From the NCBI GenBank assembly GCA_037190805.1, contig JBBCJR010000010.1, positions 69,236 to 133,235 on the forward strand: a stretch of 64,000 bases of DNA. Reading direction: 5' to 3'. This document shows, one piece after another, positions 7,524 through 16,572 of the stretch (position 1 is the first letter of the stretch; each line of letters opens with the position of its first letter). Source of the DNA: JBBCJR01 sp037190805. Lineage in GTDB: Bacteria > Pseudomonadota > Alphaproteobacteria > Sphingomonadales > Sphingomonadaceae. The notes beneath the pieces were generated by a model. That model ran no database searches, was not told the DNA's origin, and saw nothing but the letters and a program-made list of their open reading frames with translations. A program made the translations under genes and the position numbers.

Positions 7524-8846
7524 TCAGTGGTTGATCTGTTCCATCGGCGCCTCAACGCGGCCGGCAAGCACTTCATTCAGCTTGTCCCGATCCAGCGCGC
7601 CTTCCCAGCGTGCGACGACGATGGTCGCCACGGCATTGCCAATGAAATTGGTCAGCGACCGGCATTCGGACATGAAACGATCGACGCCGAGGATCAGGGC
7701 CACGCCCGCCACAGGCACCGACGGCACGATCGACAGCGTTGCCGCAAGGGTGATGAATCCAGATCCCGTGACCCCCGCAGCGCCCTTGGAACTGATCATC
7801 GCCACCAGCAGCAGAGCGATCTGTTCCCCCAGCGACAGATGGACGTCGGTGGCCTGGGCGATGAACAAGGCGGCCAGCGTCATATAGATGTTGGTGCCGT
7901 CCAGGTTGAATGAATAGCCCGTCGGTACCACCAGCCCGACCACGGACTTGGAGCAGCCGGCGCGTTCCATCTTGTCGATCAGGCTGGGCAGCGCCGCTTC
8001 GGAAGAGGAGGTGCCCAGAACCAGCAGCAGTTCGGACTTCAGATAGCGCAGCAGGCGCAGGATCGAAAAGCCTGTCGCGCGCGCGATCGCGCCCAGAACC
8101 AGCAGCACGAACAAAAGCGAGGTGAAATAGAAGGTCGCGACCAGCGCGGCGAGGTTGACCAGCGATTCGATACCATATCGGCCGATGGTGAACGCAATCG
8201 CACCAAAGGCGCCGATGGGTGCTGCGCGCATCAGGATGCCGACCAGACGGAACACGACCAGCGAGATCCGCTCCAGCAAATCAAGCACCGGCGCCGCCCG
8301 TTCGCCGACCAGCGAAAGAGATATGCCGAACAGGATGGCGACGAACAGCACCTGAAGGATGGAGCCGTCGGTCAGGGCGCTGACCATGGTCGACGGAATG
8401 ATATCGAGAACGAAAGCGGTCAGCGTCGCTTCCTCGGCCTGGTGCGCATAACCTGCGACGGCGGCGCTATCGAGGCTTTCAGGCGAGATGTGCATGCCGT
8501 GACCGGGCTGCACGATGTTGGCGACGACGAGGCCGACGATCAGCGCCAGCGTGGACACGACCAGAAAATAGGTGAATGCCTTGCCTGCGACCCGCCCGAC
8601 CGCACCCAACTCCTTCATCCCGGCAATGCCGGTCACGACGGTCAGGAAAATGACCGGCGCGATGATCATTTTCACCAGTTTGATGAAGCCATCGCCGAGG
8701 GGTTTCAGGCCCGCGCCGGTTTCCGGCCAGAAATGGCCAATCGCCGCGCCTAGGGCGATCGCGACCAGAACCTGGATATAAAGCTGCTTATGAAGGGCGC
8801 GGCGGGCCTGGGGCTGCACCGCCACGGTATCGTGACCGACGATCAT
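7524..8846 (-). CDS. dctA: C4-dicarboxylate:cation symporter DctA
   Basis: A 440-residue inner-membrane carrier of the dicarboxylate/amino acid:cation symporter (DAACS, GltPh-like) family, importing succinate, fumarate and malate with protons or sodium. Seen: a hydrophobic profile of about eight helices plus re-entrant loops, the HP1 serine-rich motif LGTSSSEAALP, the TM7 motif NLDGTNIYM and the HP2/TM8 region SSKGAAGVTGSGF with DRFMSECRSLTN. Length matches the family. The start has a GGAGTAGG site directly upstream. It stands alone, divergent from ssb across about 290 bases; no DctB/DctD sensor pair is nearby. Confidence 0.93.
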   Translation of the reverse strand: MIVGHDTVAVQPQARRALHKQLYIQVLVAIALGAAIGHFWPETGAGLKPLGDGFIKLVKMIIAPVIFLTVVTGIAGMKELGAVGRVAGKAFTYFLVVSTLALIVGLVVANIVQPGHGMHISPESLDSAAVAGYAHQAEEATLTAFVLDIIPSTMVSALTDGSILQVLFVAILFGISLSLVGERAAPVLDLLERISLVVFRLVGILMRAAPIGAFGAIAFTIGRYGIESLVNLAALVATFYFTSLLFVLLVLGAIARATGFSILRLLRYLKSELLLVLGTSSSEAALPSLIDKMERAGCSKSVVGLVVPTGYSFNLDGTNIYMTLAALFIAQATDVHLSLGEQIALLLVAMISSKGAAGVTGSGFITLAATLSIVPSVPVAGVALILGVDRFMSECRSLTNFIGNAVATIVVARWEGALDRDKLNEVLAGRVEAPMEQINH

Positions 8847-9078
8847 CCTACTCCATGGCCTTCCATATTATTGGGCCGGCCATGTCCGCGAACCGGCGTT
8901 CTTGACTATCGGACCTATTCAATCGGCGGCAGGCAGCGCAAGACTTAATCCCGCATTCCACTATATCTCGATTGGCATTGTTCTGCTCCTTCCCAGCCTC
9001 TCGCCATCGGCATGAAGAGAGGTCATTCCGTCATTCCCGCTGGCCTAAACGGCGGGCCTCGCCTATTCCGCTGCGAGA

Positions 9079-9094
9079 GCGATCGTTCGATCGC
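9079..9094. promoter_or_regulatory. 16-bp palindrome in the dctA-ssb intergenic region
   Basis: GCGATCG-TT-CGATCGC is a perfect inverted repeat 40 bases upstream of the ssb start codon. It could be an operator or a hairpin in the ssb leader. The rest of the 8847-9133 interval holds no gene I can support. I looked for the alphaproteobacterial LexA pattern (GAAC, seven bases, GAAC) and found no convincing match. Confidence 0.35.
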
Positions 9095-9133
9095 AATCTG
9101 GCTGAATCTGAACGGTAATCGAGGGAGAGGGCG

Positions 9134-9631
9134 ATGGCTGGCGTCAACAAGGTGATTCTGGTCGGTAATCTGGGCGCCGATCCCGAAGCGCGCAGCCTGC
9201 CCAGCGGCGGCGAGGTGGTGAACCTCAGGATCGCCACCTCGGAAAACTGGACGGACCGCGACGGCAATCGTCAGGAACGGACCGAGTGGCACCGCGTTGT
9301 GATCTTCAACGAGAACCTGGCCCGTGTCGCCAAGCAATATACCCGCAAGGGCTCGAAGGTTTATATCGAGGGCCAGATTCAGACCCGGAAATGGCAGAAC
9401 CAGTCAGGTCAGGATCAATATTCCACGGAGATCGTCCTCCAGCGCTTCCGGGGCGAGCTGCAGCTGCTCGACCGGCGCGAAGGTGGCGGTGATTTCGGCG
9501 GCGGCGACCAGGGCGGTCCGTCCGGCAACGGCGGCAGCCGGGGGGGTGGCGGCGGCCAGCCCTCGGGCGGTGGCTGGGGCCGCGACAATGGCAGCTTCGA
9601 CAGCGATCTGGACGACGACGTCCCATTCTGA
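9134..9631 (+). CDS. ssb: Single-stranded DNA-binding protein
   Basis: A 165-residue protein that coats single-stranded DNA during replication, recombination and repair. The N-terminal OB fold covers about residues 3-110 (MAGVNKVILVGNLGADPE, then TSENWTDRDGN, ERTEWHRVV and YIEGQIQTRKW). It is followed by a Gly/Gln/Ser-rich flexible linker (about 118-150) and the conserved acidic tip ending DDDVPF, which binds partner proteins such as PriA and HolC. A strong ribosome site (GAGGGAGAGG) precedes the ATG. Convergent with the yggS-like gene. Confidence 0.97.
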   Translation: MAGVNKVILVGNLGADPEARSLPSGGEVVNLRIATSENWTDRDGNRQERTEWHRVVIFNENLARVAKQYTRKGSKVYIEGQIQTRKWQNQSGQDQYSTEIVLQRFRGELQLLDRREGGGDFGGGDQGGPSGNGGSRGGGGGQPSGGGWGRDNGSFDSDLDDDVPF

Positions 9632-9634
9632 GCT

Positions 9635-9655
9635 GTCGAGAAGGCAATTCTCGAC
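9635..9655. terminator. Hairpin between convergent ssb and yggS-like genes
   Basis: GTCGAGAA and TTCTCGAC form a perfect 8-bp stem with a 5-base loop a few bases after the ssb stop. There is no T tract on either side, so it may only mark or protect the 3' ends. Confidence 0.4.
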
Positions 9656-9676
9656 GCGGCTTACGGATAGATAACG

Positions 9677-10369
9677 CTAGTCTGATTTTTCACGCCGTTG
9701 TCCGAACAATGCGGTGCCGACCCTGACATGGGTGGCGCCCAGCATTACCGCTGTCGCAACGTCGCCTGACATGCCCATGCTGAGGCTGTTCAGGTCGTGT
9801 CGGCCGGCCAGTTCGGCCAGCAGCGCGAAATAAGGTGCAGGTTCCAGATCCAGAGGGGGCACGGCCATCAGCCCGACGACTGGCAGCTCCGCCGCGCGGG
9901 CACTGGCGAGCAGATGGGGCAGATCGGCGATCGCGCATCCGCCCTTCTGGGGTTCGTCGCCGATATTGACCTGCACGAAACAATCCGGCCGGCGTCCGCT
10001 GCGCGCCATCGCTCTGGCAAGGGCAGTGACCAGCGACGGCCGGTCGAGCGACTGGATGGCATCGAACAGGGTGACGGCGGCATCCGCCTTGTTCGACTGT
10101 AGCTGGCCAATGAGATGCAGGCGGATATCGGGATAGAGGGTCTTCAGCGCCGGCCATTTGGCTTCCGCCTCCTGAACTCGGTTCTCGCCGAACAGGCGCT
10201 GTCCGGCAGCGATCAGCGGCTCGATGGCGTCGATCGGCTGCGTCTTCGACACCGCGATCAGGGCGACGTCGCCGCGCGCCCTCGGCCGTAACGCGGCTGC
10301 GCGCGTAATGATCGCCCGGACCTCGGCCAACCGCGCCGCCGCCCCGCGCGTCTGTTCCTCTTTCGTCAT
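9677..10369 (-). CDS. yggS: YggS/PLPBP-family pyridoxal phosphate homeostasis protein
   Basis: 230 residues from the ATG at 10369 (MTKEEQTRG); a longer frame exists upstream but would run into the divergent gene. It is an alanine-racemase-like TIM barrel that binds PLP on Lys42 in IAVSKTQ, with the family motifs LFGENRVQEAE, HLIGQLQSNK, VQVNI, LMAVPP, LSMGMSGD and VRVGTALFG. The family has no known enzymatic turnover; it buffers PLP and affects amino-acid and keto-acid balance. Its start lies 22 bases from the divergent ThiE-like gene, so they share a promoter region. Confidence 0.93.
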   Translation of the reverse strand: MTKEEQTRGAAARLAEVRAIITRAAALRPRARGDVALIAVSKTQPIDAIEPLIAAGQRLFGENRVQEAEAKWPALKTLYPDIRLHLIGQLQSNKADAAVTLFDAIQSLDRPSLVTALARAMARSGRRPDCFVQVNIGDEPQKGGCAIADLPHLLASARAAELPVVGLMAVPPLDLEPAPYFALLAELAGRHDLNSLSMGMSGDVATAVMLGATHVRVGTALFGQRREKSD

Positions 10370-10391
10370 GGTGGCCGCTATAGAAAGGGTG

Positions 10392-10934
10392 ATGTCACGC
10401 CGCCACCCCATACCCCGTTTCTGGCTGATGACCGACGAACGGCAGGGTGACGGCCTCTGGCTGGCGCTGGGCGCGCTGCCGCGCGGCGCCGGCATTGTCT
10501 TTCGGCATTACCGCACTCCGCCCCTTGAGCGACGGCTGTTGTTCGATGCCGTGCGCGCTGTCGCCCGGCGACGGGGGTTGATGCTGGTGCTAGCCGATAG
10601 CCCGTCGCGCGCTATCGGCTGGCGAGCCGACGGCCGGCATGGCCGGGGCCGGTCGCGTCTGCCCGCCGGAATGATCCGCACCGCTCCTGCACATGACCAG
10701 CGAGAGCTGCTGGCCGCGGCCCGCACGGGCGCTGACCTTGTCTTTCTGTCACCGCTTTTTCCGACCCGTTCGCATCCGGATACCCCGCCGCTGGGAATGG
10801 GCCGCTTCGCCGCGCTGGCGCGGACCGCGCCGCTGCCGGTGATCGCCCTGGGCGGCATGAATCGAATGCGCTGGCCAGCCGCGCGGCGGGCGGGCGCGGC
10901 GGGCTATGCGGCGATCGACGGGTGGCTGGACTAG
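10392..10934 (+). CDS. ThiE/TenI-like thiamine phosphate synthase family protein
   Basis: 180 residues from ATG 10392, which follows GAAAGGG. An upstream extension would overlap the divergent yggS-like gene. The protein is a small TIM barrel resembling thiamine phosphate synthase: an N-terminal strand (RFWLMTDER), the phosphate-binding stretch LSPLFPTRSHPDTPPLG and the C-terminal LPVIALGGMN with AAIDGW. It is shorter than typical ThiE (about 210 residues), and several pyrophosphate contacts are not obvious, so it may be a TenI-type paralogue rather than the main enzyme. No other thiamine genes are nearby. Confidence 0.75.
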   Translation: MSRRHPIPRFWLMTDERQGDGLWLALGALPRGAGIVFRHYRTPPLERRLLFDAVRAVARRRGLMLVLADSPSRAIGWRADGRHGRGRSRLPAGMIRTAPAHDQRELLAAARTGADLVFLSPLFPTRSHPDTPPLGMGRFAALARTAPLPVIALGGMNRMRWPAARRAGAAGYAAIDGWLD

Positions 10935-10981
10935 ACGAGTGAGTCGCCGGCACCCGGCACATGGGGCCTTAGGCGAGGCGA

Positions 10982-11680
10982 TCAGAAAGCGAGCAGGGTA
11001 CCCACATAGACGGCCTGGCCATCCCGCTCGCTGGCGGTTGCCGCAGGCAGTTCAGGCCGGATCTGGTAACGCACGCCGCCGGTGACCGACAGGTTGCGGC
11101 TGACCGAATAAGCACCGCCCAACCCGAAGGAGTAGCGCTTGTCGGTCAGCTCGTCAGGCAGACGATAGGACAGCGACTGATCCTCTTCGCCGACCTGAAG
11201 CGTCGTCCGCCAGTTCTTCGCCGAATAACTGAGACCCAGATCGACCGATTTGCGCTTGAACGGCAGCAGGCCACCATCGACCTCGCCGATATCGCCGCTG
11301 ACCGACAGACCGCGCCAGCCGACTGACAAGCCGAAGTCCTGGGCCGAAGGAGTCAACTCAGCCCGAGTCGCGTCCGGCCGGTCGCTGATTCGCGACCGCA
11401 CGGCCACCGTAACGTCCTTCTTGGGCGTCGTGCCGCCGGCCGGCGTGAAGCGGAAGCTGCCCACAGTCGCGGGGCGTGAACCGGTGGCGCCCGACCAGGG
11501 ATTGGCCGCGGCAGGCGTGAAAGAACCAAGGATTCCGGGGGCTGCAAGCGAAACCGACCGTTCGACGCGGCGATCCTTGCTGGTGTTGGAAGAGGCTTTT
11601 GCGATGGGCGCATAGGCGGACAGGCTGGCCAGCGTCGCCGCCGCCATCGCCATTCCCCCCAGGGCGCCCCGAGCCCACAC
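10982..11680 (-). CDS. Predicted outer-membrane beta-barrel protein of unknown function
   Basis: 232 residues from GTG 11680, chosen because GGGAG lies nine bases upstream. An ATG at 11653 is possible. A signal peptide (GGMAMAAATLASLSAYAPIAKA) is followed by a Ser/Pro-rich linker. The C-terminal half of alternating hydrophobic/polar strands (FGLSVGWRGLSVSGDIG, VDLGLSYSAKNWRTTLQVG, YSFGLGGAYSVSRNLSV) ends in a terminal Phe (VGTLLAF*), typical of BAM-inserted porin-like barrels. Small sphingomonad porin-like proteins look like this. No substrate can be assigned, and it is not clearly in an operon. Confidence 0.7.
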   Translation of the reverse strand: MWARGALGGMAMAAATLASLSAYAPIAKASSNTSKDRRVERSVSLAAPGILGSFTPAAANPWSGATGSRPATVGSFRFTPAGGTTPKKDVTVAVRSRISDRPDATRAELTPSAQDFGLSVGWRGLSVSGDIGEVDGGLLPFKRKSVDLGLSYSAKNWRTTLQVGEEDQSLSYRLPDELTDKRYSFGLGGAYSVSRNLSVTGGVRYQIRPELPAATASERDGQAVYVGTLLAF

Positions 11681-11828
11681 GCGCTTAATCTCCCAACATG
11701 GTTGCAATATGCCATATCATGGCTTTCGCCTGATCTGCCAGACCATAAGAAGGCGAATCCGTTCAAAATGTTGCGCCGATCACACACTTGTCGTTGATCC
11801 AGCTGACGCTGGAGATGCGGCACCGGCC

Positions 11829-11874
11829 CGTGGGCCAGTGCCGCCACCAACGGCAAAGCTGAATCGGACTCTAG
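11829..11874. repeat. Intergenic GC-rich palindromic repeat, locus 1
   Basis: The sequence CGTGGGCCAGTGCCGCC (11829-11845) followed after 13 bases by CTGAATCGGACTCTAG (11859-11874) recurs, with small changes, at 16495-16544. The first block alone also recurs near 22965 on the other strand. With the bases just upstream (from about 11817) it forms an imperfect hairpin (GCGGCACCGGCCC / GGGCCAGTGCCGC). The rest of the 11681-11932 interval shows no gene. Confidence 0.55.
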
Positions 11875-11932
11875 GCGGCAGCAACCATGCCACCTATAAG
11901 GCCATGTTCCATCACGTTTCGAGAGGATGATC

Positions 11933-12367
11933 ATGTCGTTGCCGTCCCGCATTCCGGTGCTGCTTCTGGTCGGGTTGGCGGTGGCGTCGTGCGGAGGTGG
12001 GCGCAAGGATCGGCTGCAGCCGGATCTCGCCGCCTCGCGCGTCACCACGATCGGCGTCAACGCCTATCTGTGGCGGGCCAGCCTCGACACGCTGTCGTTC
12101 ATGCCGCTCACTCAGGCGGACGCCTCGAACGGGGTGATCATCACCGACTGGTATGCCAATCCGGCAGCGCCGACCGAGCGGGTGAAGGTGACGGTAGCGA
12201 TCCTCGACCAGGATCTTCGCGCCGATGCGTTGCGCGTTTCGACGGCCCGCCAGGTTTATTCCAATGGCCAATGGCTGGACGCGGCGGTCCGCGCCGGCAC
12301 CGTCCAGAAGCTTGAGGAAACGATCCTCGCCAAGGCCCGCGACCTGCGCCGCGCCGCCATCGGCTGA
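11933..12367 (+). CDS. DUF3576-family lipoprotein
   Basis: 144 residues from ATG 11933, which is six bases after GAGAGG; ATG 11927 would abut the ribosome site. A lipoprotein signal peptide ends in the lipobox VASC (then GGGR), so the protein is probably lipid-anchored in the envelope. The conserved DUF3576 block is clear: TTIGVNAYLWRASLDTL, SFMPL, GVIITDWYANP and ERVKVTVAIL. The function of the family is not established. It lies nine bases before leuS, and this coupling to leuS-lptE is consistent with a role in the outer membrane. Confidence 0.88.
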   Translation: MSLPSRIPVLLLVGLAVASCGGGRKDRLQPDLAASRVTTIGVNAYLWRASLDTLSFMPLTQADASNGVIITDWYANPAAPTERVKVTVAILDQDLRADALRVSTARQVYSNGQWLDAAVRAGTVQKLEETILAKARDLRRAAIG

Positions 12368-12375
12368 CCCCGGTC

Positions 12376-14886
12376 ATGGCTGCCCGCTTCAATCACCGCG
12401 TCGCCGACGCGCGCTGGCAGCGCGTCTGGGACGAACGTCAGAGCTTTCGCGCCGACGACGCGAGCCCGCGCCCCAAGACTTTCGTGCTGGAGATGTTCCC
12501 CTATCCGTCGGGGCGCATCCACATGGGCCATGTCCGCAACTACACGATGGGCGACGTCATCGCCCGCTATCGTCGGATGACCGGATTCGAGGTGCTGCAC
12601 CCGATGGGGTGGGACGCCTTCGGCATGCCGGCGGAGAATGCGGCGATGGAACGTGGCGTCCATCCTGGTGACTGGACCCGCGCCAATATCGCGGCGATGC
12701 GCACCCAGCTGAAGAGCCTGGGTTTCGCGCTCGACTGGAGCCGCGAGATCGCGACCTGCGAGGCTGATTATTACGGACAAGAGCAGGCGCTGTTCCTGGA
12801 CATGCTCGAAGCCGGTCTCGTCTATCGCAAGCAAAGCTTCGTCAATTGGGACCCGGTCGACATGACCGTGCTCGCCAATGAGCAGGTGATCGACGGGCGC
12901 GGCTGGCGGTCGGGCGCGGTGGTCGAACGTCGCTCGCTCAGCCAGTGGTTCCTCAGGATCACCGATTTCGCGGAAGATCTGCTGGACGGGCTGAAGACGC
13001 TCGGCAAATGGCCTGAAAAGGTCCGGCTGATGCAGGAAAACTGGATCGGCCGCAGCCAGGGTCTGACGTTCCGCTTCAGGCTCGACCGGCCAGCGCACGG
13101 TCATGACGGCTTCGAGGTATTCACCACCCGTCCCGACACGCTGTTCGGGGCGAGCTTTGCCGCGATTTCCCCCGATCATCCGCTGGCCGCCGCCTTGGCG
13201 GAGAACAATCCCGCGCTGGCCGCCTTCATTGCCGACTGCCGTGCCACCGGCACGGCCGCGGCCGAGATCGAGACGGCCGAGAAGAAGGGTTTCGACACCG
13301 GCCTGTCGGTCGTTCATCCGCTCGATCCCGACTGGTCCCTGCCGCTGTTCGTCGCCAATTTCGTGCTGATGGACTATGGCACCGGCGCCGTGTTCGGCTG
13401 TCCGGCGCATGACCAGCGCGACCTCGATTTCGCGCGCAAATATCAGCTGCCCGTCACCCGCGTCGTCGCGGCGGACGACGAGGCTGACCTGCCGATCGGT
13501 GACGAGGCTTATTCCGGTCCTGGCCGGCTGGTCCATTCCCGTTTCCTCGACGGCATGACGGTCGAGGATGGCAAGGCCGCCGTCATCGCGCGCGCCGAGG
13601 CGGAAGGTTGGGGCCGGGGCACCACCGTCTATCGCCTGCGCGACTGGGGCGTGTCGCGCCAGCGCTACTGGGGGACGCCGATCCCGGTCATCCACTGCGA
13701 CGCCTGCGGCCCGCAGCCGGTGCCGCGCGACCAGCTGCCCGTGCGCCTGCCCGAGGACGTGTCGTTCGATGTGCCGGGCAATCCGCTCGACCGGCATCCG
13801 ACCTGGAAGCATGTCGACTGCCCCAAATGTGGTCAGCCGGCCCGGCGAGAAACCGACACGCTCGACACCTTCGCTGATTCGTCCTGGTATTTCATCCGCT
13901 TCGCCAGCCAACCGGCGGACAAGCCGTTCGACAGGGCGGCCGCCGAGGCGTGGCTGCCGGTCGATCAGTATATCGGCGGGGTCGAGCATGCGATCCTCCA
14001 CCTGCTCTACGCCCGCTTCTGGACCCGCGCGCTCAATCGCATCGGCAAGCTTGATCTCGCGGAGCCGTTCACCAGCCTCTTCACCCAGGGGATGGTGACG
14101 CACGAGACCTATAAAAGCGCCGACGGACGCTGGCTGTCGCCGGAGGAGGTGGCGGACGGCATCGAGATTTCGACCGGCCAGCCCACCACGCCCGGCCGGG
14201 TCGAGAAGATGTCCAAGTCGAAGAAGAACGTCGTCGATCCGACGCCGATCATCGACCAATATGGCGCCGACGCGGTGCGCTGGTTCATGTTGTCCGACAG
14301 CCCGCCCGAGCGTGACCTGCCGTGGACCGAGGCCGGGATCGAGGGCGCCTGGCGCTTCGTCCAGCGCGTCTGGCGGCTGGTCGGCGGTCATGATCCGGCG
14401 GCGACGGGTGCGCCCGATCCAGCCCTGGAGCGCCGCCTGGCCCGCACGACGGCCGGTGTTGCCGCCGATATCGAAGCCCTCCAGTTCAACAAGGCGGTGG
14501 CCAAGCTCTACGAGCTCGCCGGGGCGATCGAAAAGGCTGCCGCTGGCCCCGCGCGCGCTGCCGCCATCGAAACATTGCTTCATCTTGCCGCGCCGATGAT
14601 GCCGCATCTGGCCGAGGAGGGCTGGGCGACGCTGGGGCGGGACGGCCTGATCGCCGATCAGGCCTGGCCGGCGGTCGATCCGTCGCTGCTGGTCGAGGAT
14701 GAGGTGACGGTCGCGGTGCAGGTCAACGGCAAGCTGCGTGATACCCTGACCGTGGCCAAGGGCACCGCGCGCGAAGAGCTGGAGGCGCTGGCCCTGGCGT
14801 CCGAGAACGCGCTGCGGATGATGGAGGGACGGACACCCAAAAAGGTCATCGTCGTTCCCGACCGGCTGGTGAACATCGTCGCATGA
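12376..14886 (+). CDS. leuS: Leucyl-tRNA synthetase
   Basis: An 836-residue class I aminoacyl-tRNA synthetase charging tRNA-Leu. Visible: the class I HIGH motif as HMGH (residues 49-52, after YPSGRI), WDAFGMPAENAA, the zinc-like insert, and the CP1 editing domain (about 220-420, with TTRPDTLFGA and CPAHDQRD, whose Asp is the usual editing residue). A QYIGGVEHAILHLLYARF segment, the KMSKS loop as MSKSK (about 610-614) and a C-terminal domain with VQVNGKLRDT follow. Length is normal. It overlaps lptE by 4 bases (ATGA) and is transcribed with holA. Confidence 0.97.
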   Translation: MAARFNHRVADARWQRVWDERQSFRADDASPRPKTFVLEMFPYPSGRIHMGHVRNYTMGDVIARYRRMTGFEVLHPMGWDAFGMPAENAAMERGVHPGDWTRANIAAMRTQLKSLGFALDWSREIATCEADYYGQEQALFLDMLEAGLVYRKQSFVNWDPVDMTVLANEQVIDGRGWRSGAVVERRSLSQWFLRITDFAEDLLDGLKTLGKWPEKVRLMQENWIGRSQGLTFRFRLDRPAHGHDGFEVFTTRPDTLFGASFAAISPDHPLAAALAENNPALAAFIADCRATGTAAAEIETAEKKGFDTGLSVVHPLDPDWSLPLFVANFVLMDYGTGAVFGCPAHDQRDLDFARKYQLPVTRVVAADDEADLPIGDEAYSGPGRLVHSRFLDGMTVEDGKAAVIARAEAEGWGRGTTVYRLRDWGVSRQRYWGTPIPVIHCDACGPQPVPRDQLPVRLPEDVSFDVPGNPLDRHPTWKHVDCPKCGQPARRETDTLDTFADSSWYFIRFASQPADKPFDRAAAEAWLPVDQYIGGVEHAILHLLYARFWTRALNRIGKLDLAEPFTSLFTQGMVTHETYKSADGRWLSPEEVADGIEISTGQPTTPGRVEKMSKSKKNVVDPTPIIDQYGADAVRWFMLSDSPPERDLPWTEAGIEGAWRFVQRVWRLVGGHDPAATGAPDPALERRLARTTAGVAADIEALQFNKAVAKLYELAGAIEKAAAGPARAAAIETLLHLAAPMMPHLAEEGWATLGRDGLIADQAWPAVDPSLLVEDEVTVAVQVNGKLRDTLTVAKGTAREELEALALASENALRMMEGRTPKKVIVVPDRLVNIVA

Positions 14887-15386
14887 CGGGCCGCTCCGCC
14901 ATTCTCGCGCTCGGGCTCGGCATCATGCTGGCGGGCTGCCAGCTGTCGCCGATCTATGCGGGCGGGTCGAAGGGGGCGGTGATGGCCAGCCTCGGCGCGA
15001 TCACCATCGCGCCGATCCAGGATCGTTCGGGCTGGCTGGTGCGGCAGTCGCTGATCGACCGCATCGGTGATGCGCAGGGCAATGCCGTCTATCGCCTCGA
15101 GGTCGCTCTCGACGACCGCATCGAAGGGTTCGGCGTGCGCACCAACGACGCCATCACGCGCGAGCGACGGACGCTCAGGGCGCGTTATCGGCTGGTGGAT
15201 GCCCGCTCGGGCGAAGTGATGGTCGACGCGACGGCGGCGTCCGATGCCGGCATTGACGTCGTCAATTCCGAATATGCCACCATCGCGGCCGAGAATAGCG
15301 CGCTGGAGCGGCTGGCCGCCGATATTGCCGACCAGATCGTCACTCGCCTCGCCCTGTTCGCCCGCGCCCAGCCGAACCAGCCATGA
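14883..15386 (+). CDS. lptE: LPS-assembly lipoprotein LptE
   Basis: 167 residues. A lipoprotein signal peptide ends in MLAGC (QLSPIYAGG), followed by the LptE-type domain with alternating strands. LptE plugs the LptD barrel and helps place LPS or lipid A-linked glycans in the outer leaflet. The family is poorly conserved, so the call rests on the lipobox, size, the conserved leuS-lptE-holA order and the segments APIQDRSGWLVRQSLID and VVNSEYATIAAENSALERLAADIADQI (shown here only as landmarks). It overlaps both neighbours by 4 bases. Confidence 0.88.
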   Translation: MTGRSAILALGLGIMLAGCQLSPIYAGGSKGAVMASLGAITIAPIQDRSGWLVRQSLIDRIGDAQGNAVYRLEVALDDRIEGFGVRTNDAITRERRTLRARYRLVDARSGEVMVDATAASDAGIDVVNSEYATIAAENSALERLAADIADQIVTRLALFARAQPNQP

Positions 15387-16408
15387 AGGCCGACCGCGGC
15401 GCCATCGCCCGCGCCGTGGCCGAACCGCCGGCGGACCTGCGCCTGCTCCTGCTGCATGGACCTGACGAGGCAGGCTCGCGCGCGCTTGCTGATCGCTATG
15501 CCAGCGCGCTGGGCGAGGGGGTGGAGCGCCTCGACCTGCTGCCCTCCGACCTGCGCGCCGATCCCGCGCGCCTGGCGGACGAAGCGGCGGCGATCTCCAT
15601 GTTCGGTGGGCGGACGCTGATCCGCGTCCAGGGCATCGGCGATGAAAGCCTCGCGGCGGTGGAAGCTTTGCTGGAGGCGCCGGCAGCGGGCAATCCCGTG
15701 GTGGCGACCGCCGGTGCGCTGCGCCGCGATGCCAAATTGTTGAAGCTGGTCGAGGCGCACGCCGCCGCGCTTGGCTTCGCCAGCTATGTACCCGACGCGC
15801 GCGATTTCGCCGCGCTGGTCGGCACCATGGCCGAGGAGGCGGGCCTCACTCTACCCCGCGACCTTGGTCGACGCATCGCCGAGGCATCGGCCGGCGACCG
15901 CGCTATCGCGGCGAGCGAGATCGACAAGCTCGCCCTCTATCTCGACGCCGCGCCCGATCGGCCGCGGGCCGTCACCGCCGCCGATATCGAGGCACTGTCC
16001 GCGTCCGTCGCCGACAGCGACCTCGACCGGCTGGTCGGTGCCCTGACGCTCGGCCGTCCGGCGGAGGTGGAGCGCCAGCTCGCCCGACTGGCGACCGAAG
16101 GGGCATCGGGAATCGTCGTGCTGCGCGCGGTCGCCCGCCGCCTCCATCAACTCGCCGACATGCGCCTCGATGTCGATCGAGGGGATTCGCCCGCCAGCGT
16201 CATCGCCGCGCGGGGCAAGGCGATCTTCTGGAAGGATCGGGACAGTTTCTCGACCGCGCTCGGTCAGTGGACGACGCCCCGGCTGTCGGGCGCGCTTGCC
16301 CGGCTGCTGGCGGCGGAACGGGCGATCAAGTCGCCCGGAAGCATCGGCGACCTTGCCGCCGATGCGGTCCTGCTTGAGCTTGCCCGTCCGCCACGCGGGC
16401 GCGGCTAG
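15383..16408 (+). CDS. holA: DNA polymerase III subunit delta
   Basis: 341 residues. HolA is the clamp-loader subunit that opens the sliding clamp. Seen: the N-terminal DNA_pol3_delta domain (LLLHGPDEAGSRALADRYA, a degenerate P-loop as in delta subunits), FGGRTLIRVQGIGDESL, an alpha-helical lid with DLGRRIAEASAGDRAIAASEIDKLALY, and a C-terminal collar (HQLADMRLDVDRG, AIKSPGSIGDLAADAVLLEL). Length matches family norms. Last gene of the leuS-lptE-holA operon; its start overlaps the lptE stop. Confidence 0.92.
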   Translation: MKADRGAIARAVAEPPADLRLLLLHGPDEAGSRALADRYASALGEGVERLDLLPSDLRADPARLADEAAAISMFGGRTLIRVQGIGDESLAAVEALLEAPAAGNPVVATAGALRRDAKLLKLVEAHAAALGFASYVPDARDFAALVGTMAEEAGLTLPRDLGRRIAEASAGDRAIAASEIDKLALYLDAAPDRPRAVTAADIEALSASVADSDLDRLVGALTLGRPAEVERQLARLATEGASGIVVLRAVARRLHQLADMRLDVDRGDSPASVIAARGKAIFWKDRDSFSTALGQWTTPRLSGALARLLAAERAIKSPGSIGDLAADAVLLELARPPRGRG

Positions 16409-16452
16409 AGGTTGGTTTCAAAAAGCTGAATCCGCCCCTGCCCAACTCCCCA

Positions 16453-16544
16453 GGCCACCCATTCAGAAAACTCTCGTTGGGTGGCCGGTGCGGGCGTGGG
16501 CCGGTGCCGCCGCCGGTTCAGCACAGTGTTGAATCCGACTCTAG
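16453..16544. repeat. Intergenic GC-rich palindromic repeat, locus 2
   Basis: GGCCACCCA and TGGGTGGCC (16453-16461 and 16478-16486) form a perfect 9-bp stem between holA and the convergent AsmA-like gene. Next to it, CGTGGGCCGGTGCCGCC (16495-16511) and TTGAATCCGACTCTAG (16529-16544) match locus 1 near 11.8 kb. The stem may terminate holA; the remainder is a dispersed repeat. Confidence 0.55.
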
Positions 16545-16572
16545 AACTGCGCCTCCGCATGACGTCTCCGCT

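Noticed and set aside
12256..14607. Very long open frame (over 780 codons) antisense to leuS
   Set aside because: Arises from high GC third-position bias opposite a strongly conserved gene. No ribosome site or recognisable motif; the plus-strand LeuS is certain.
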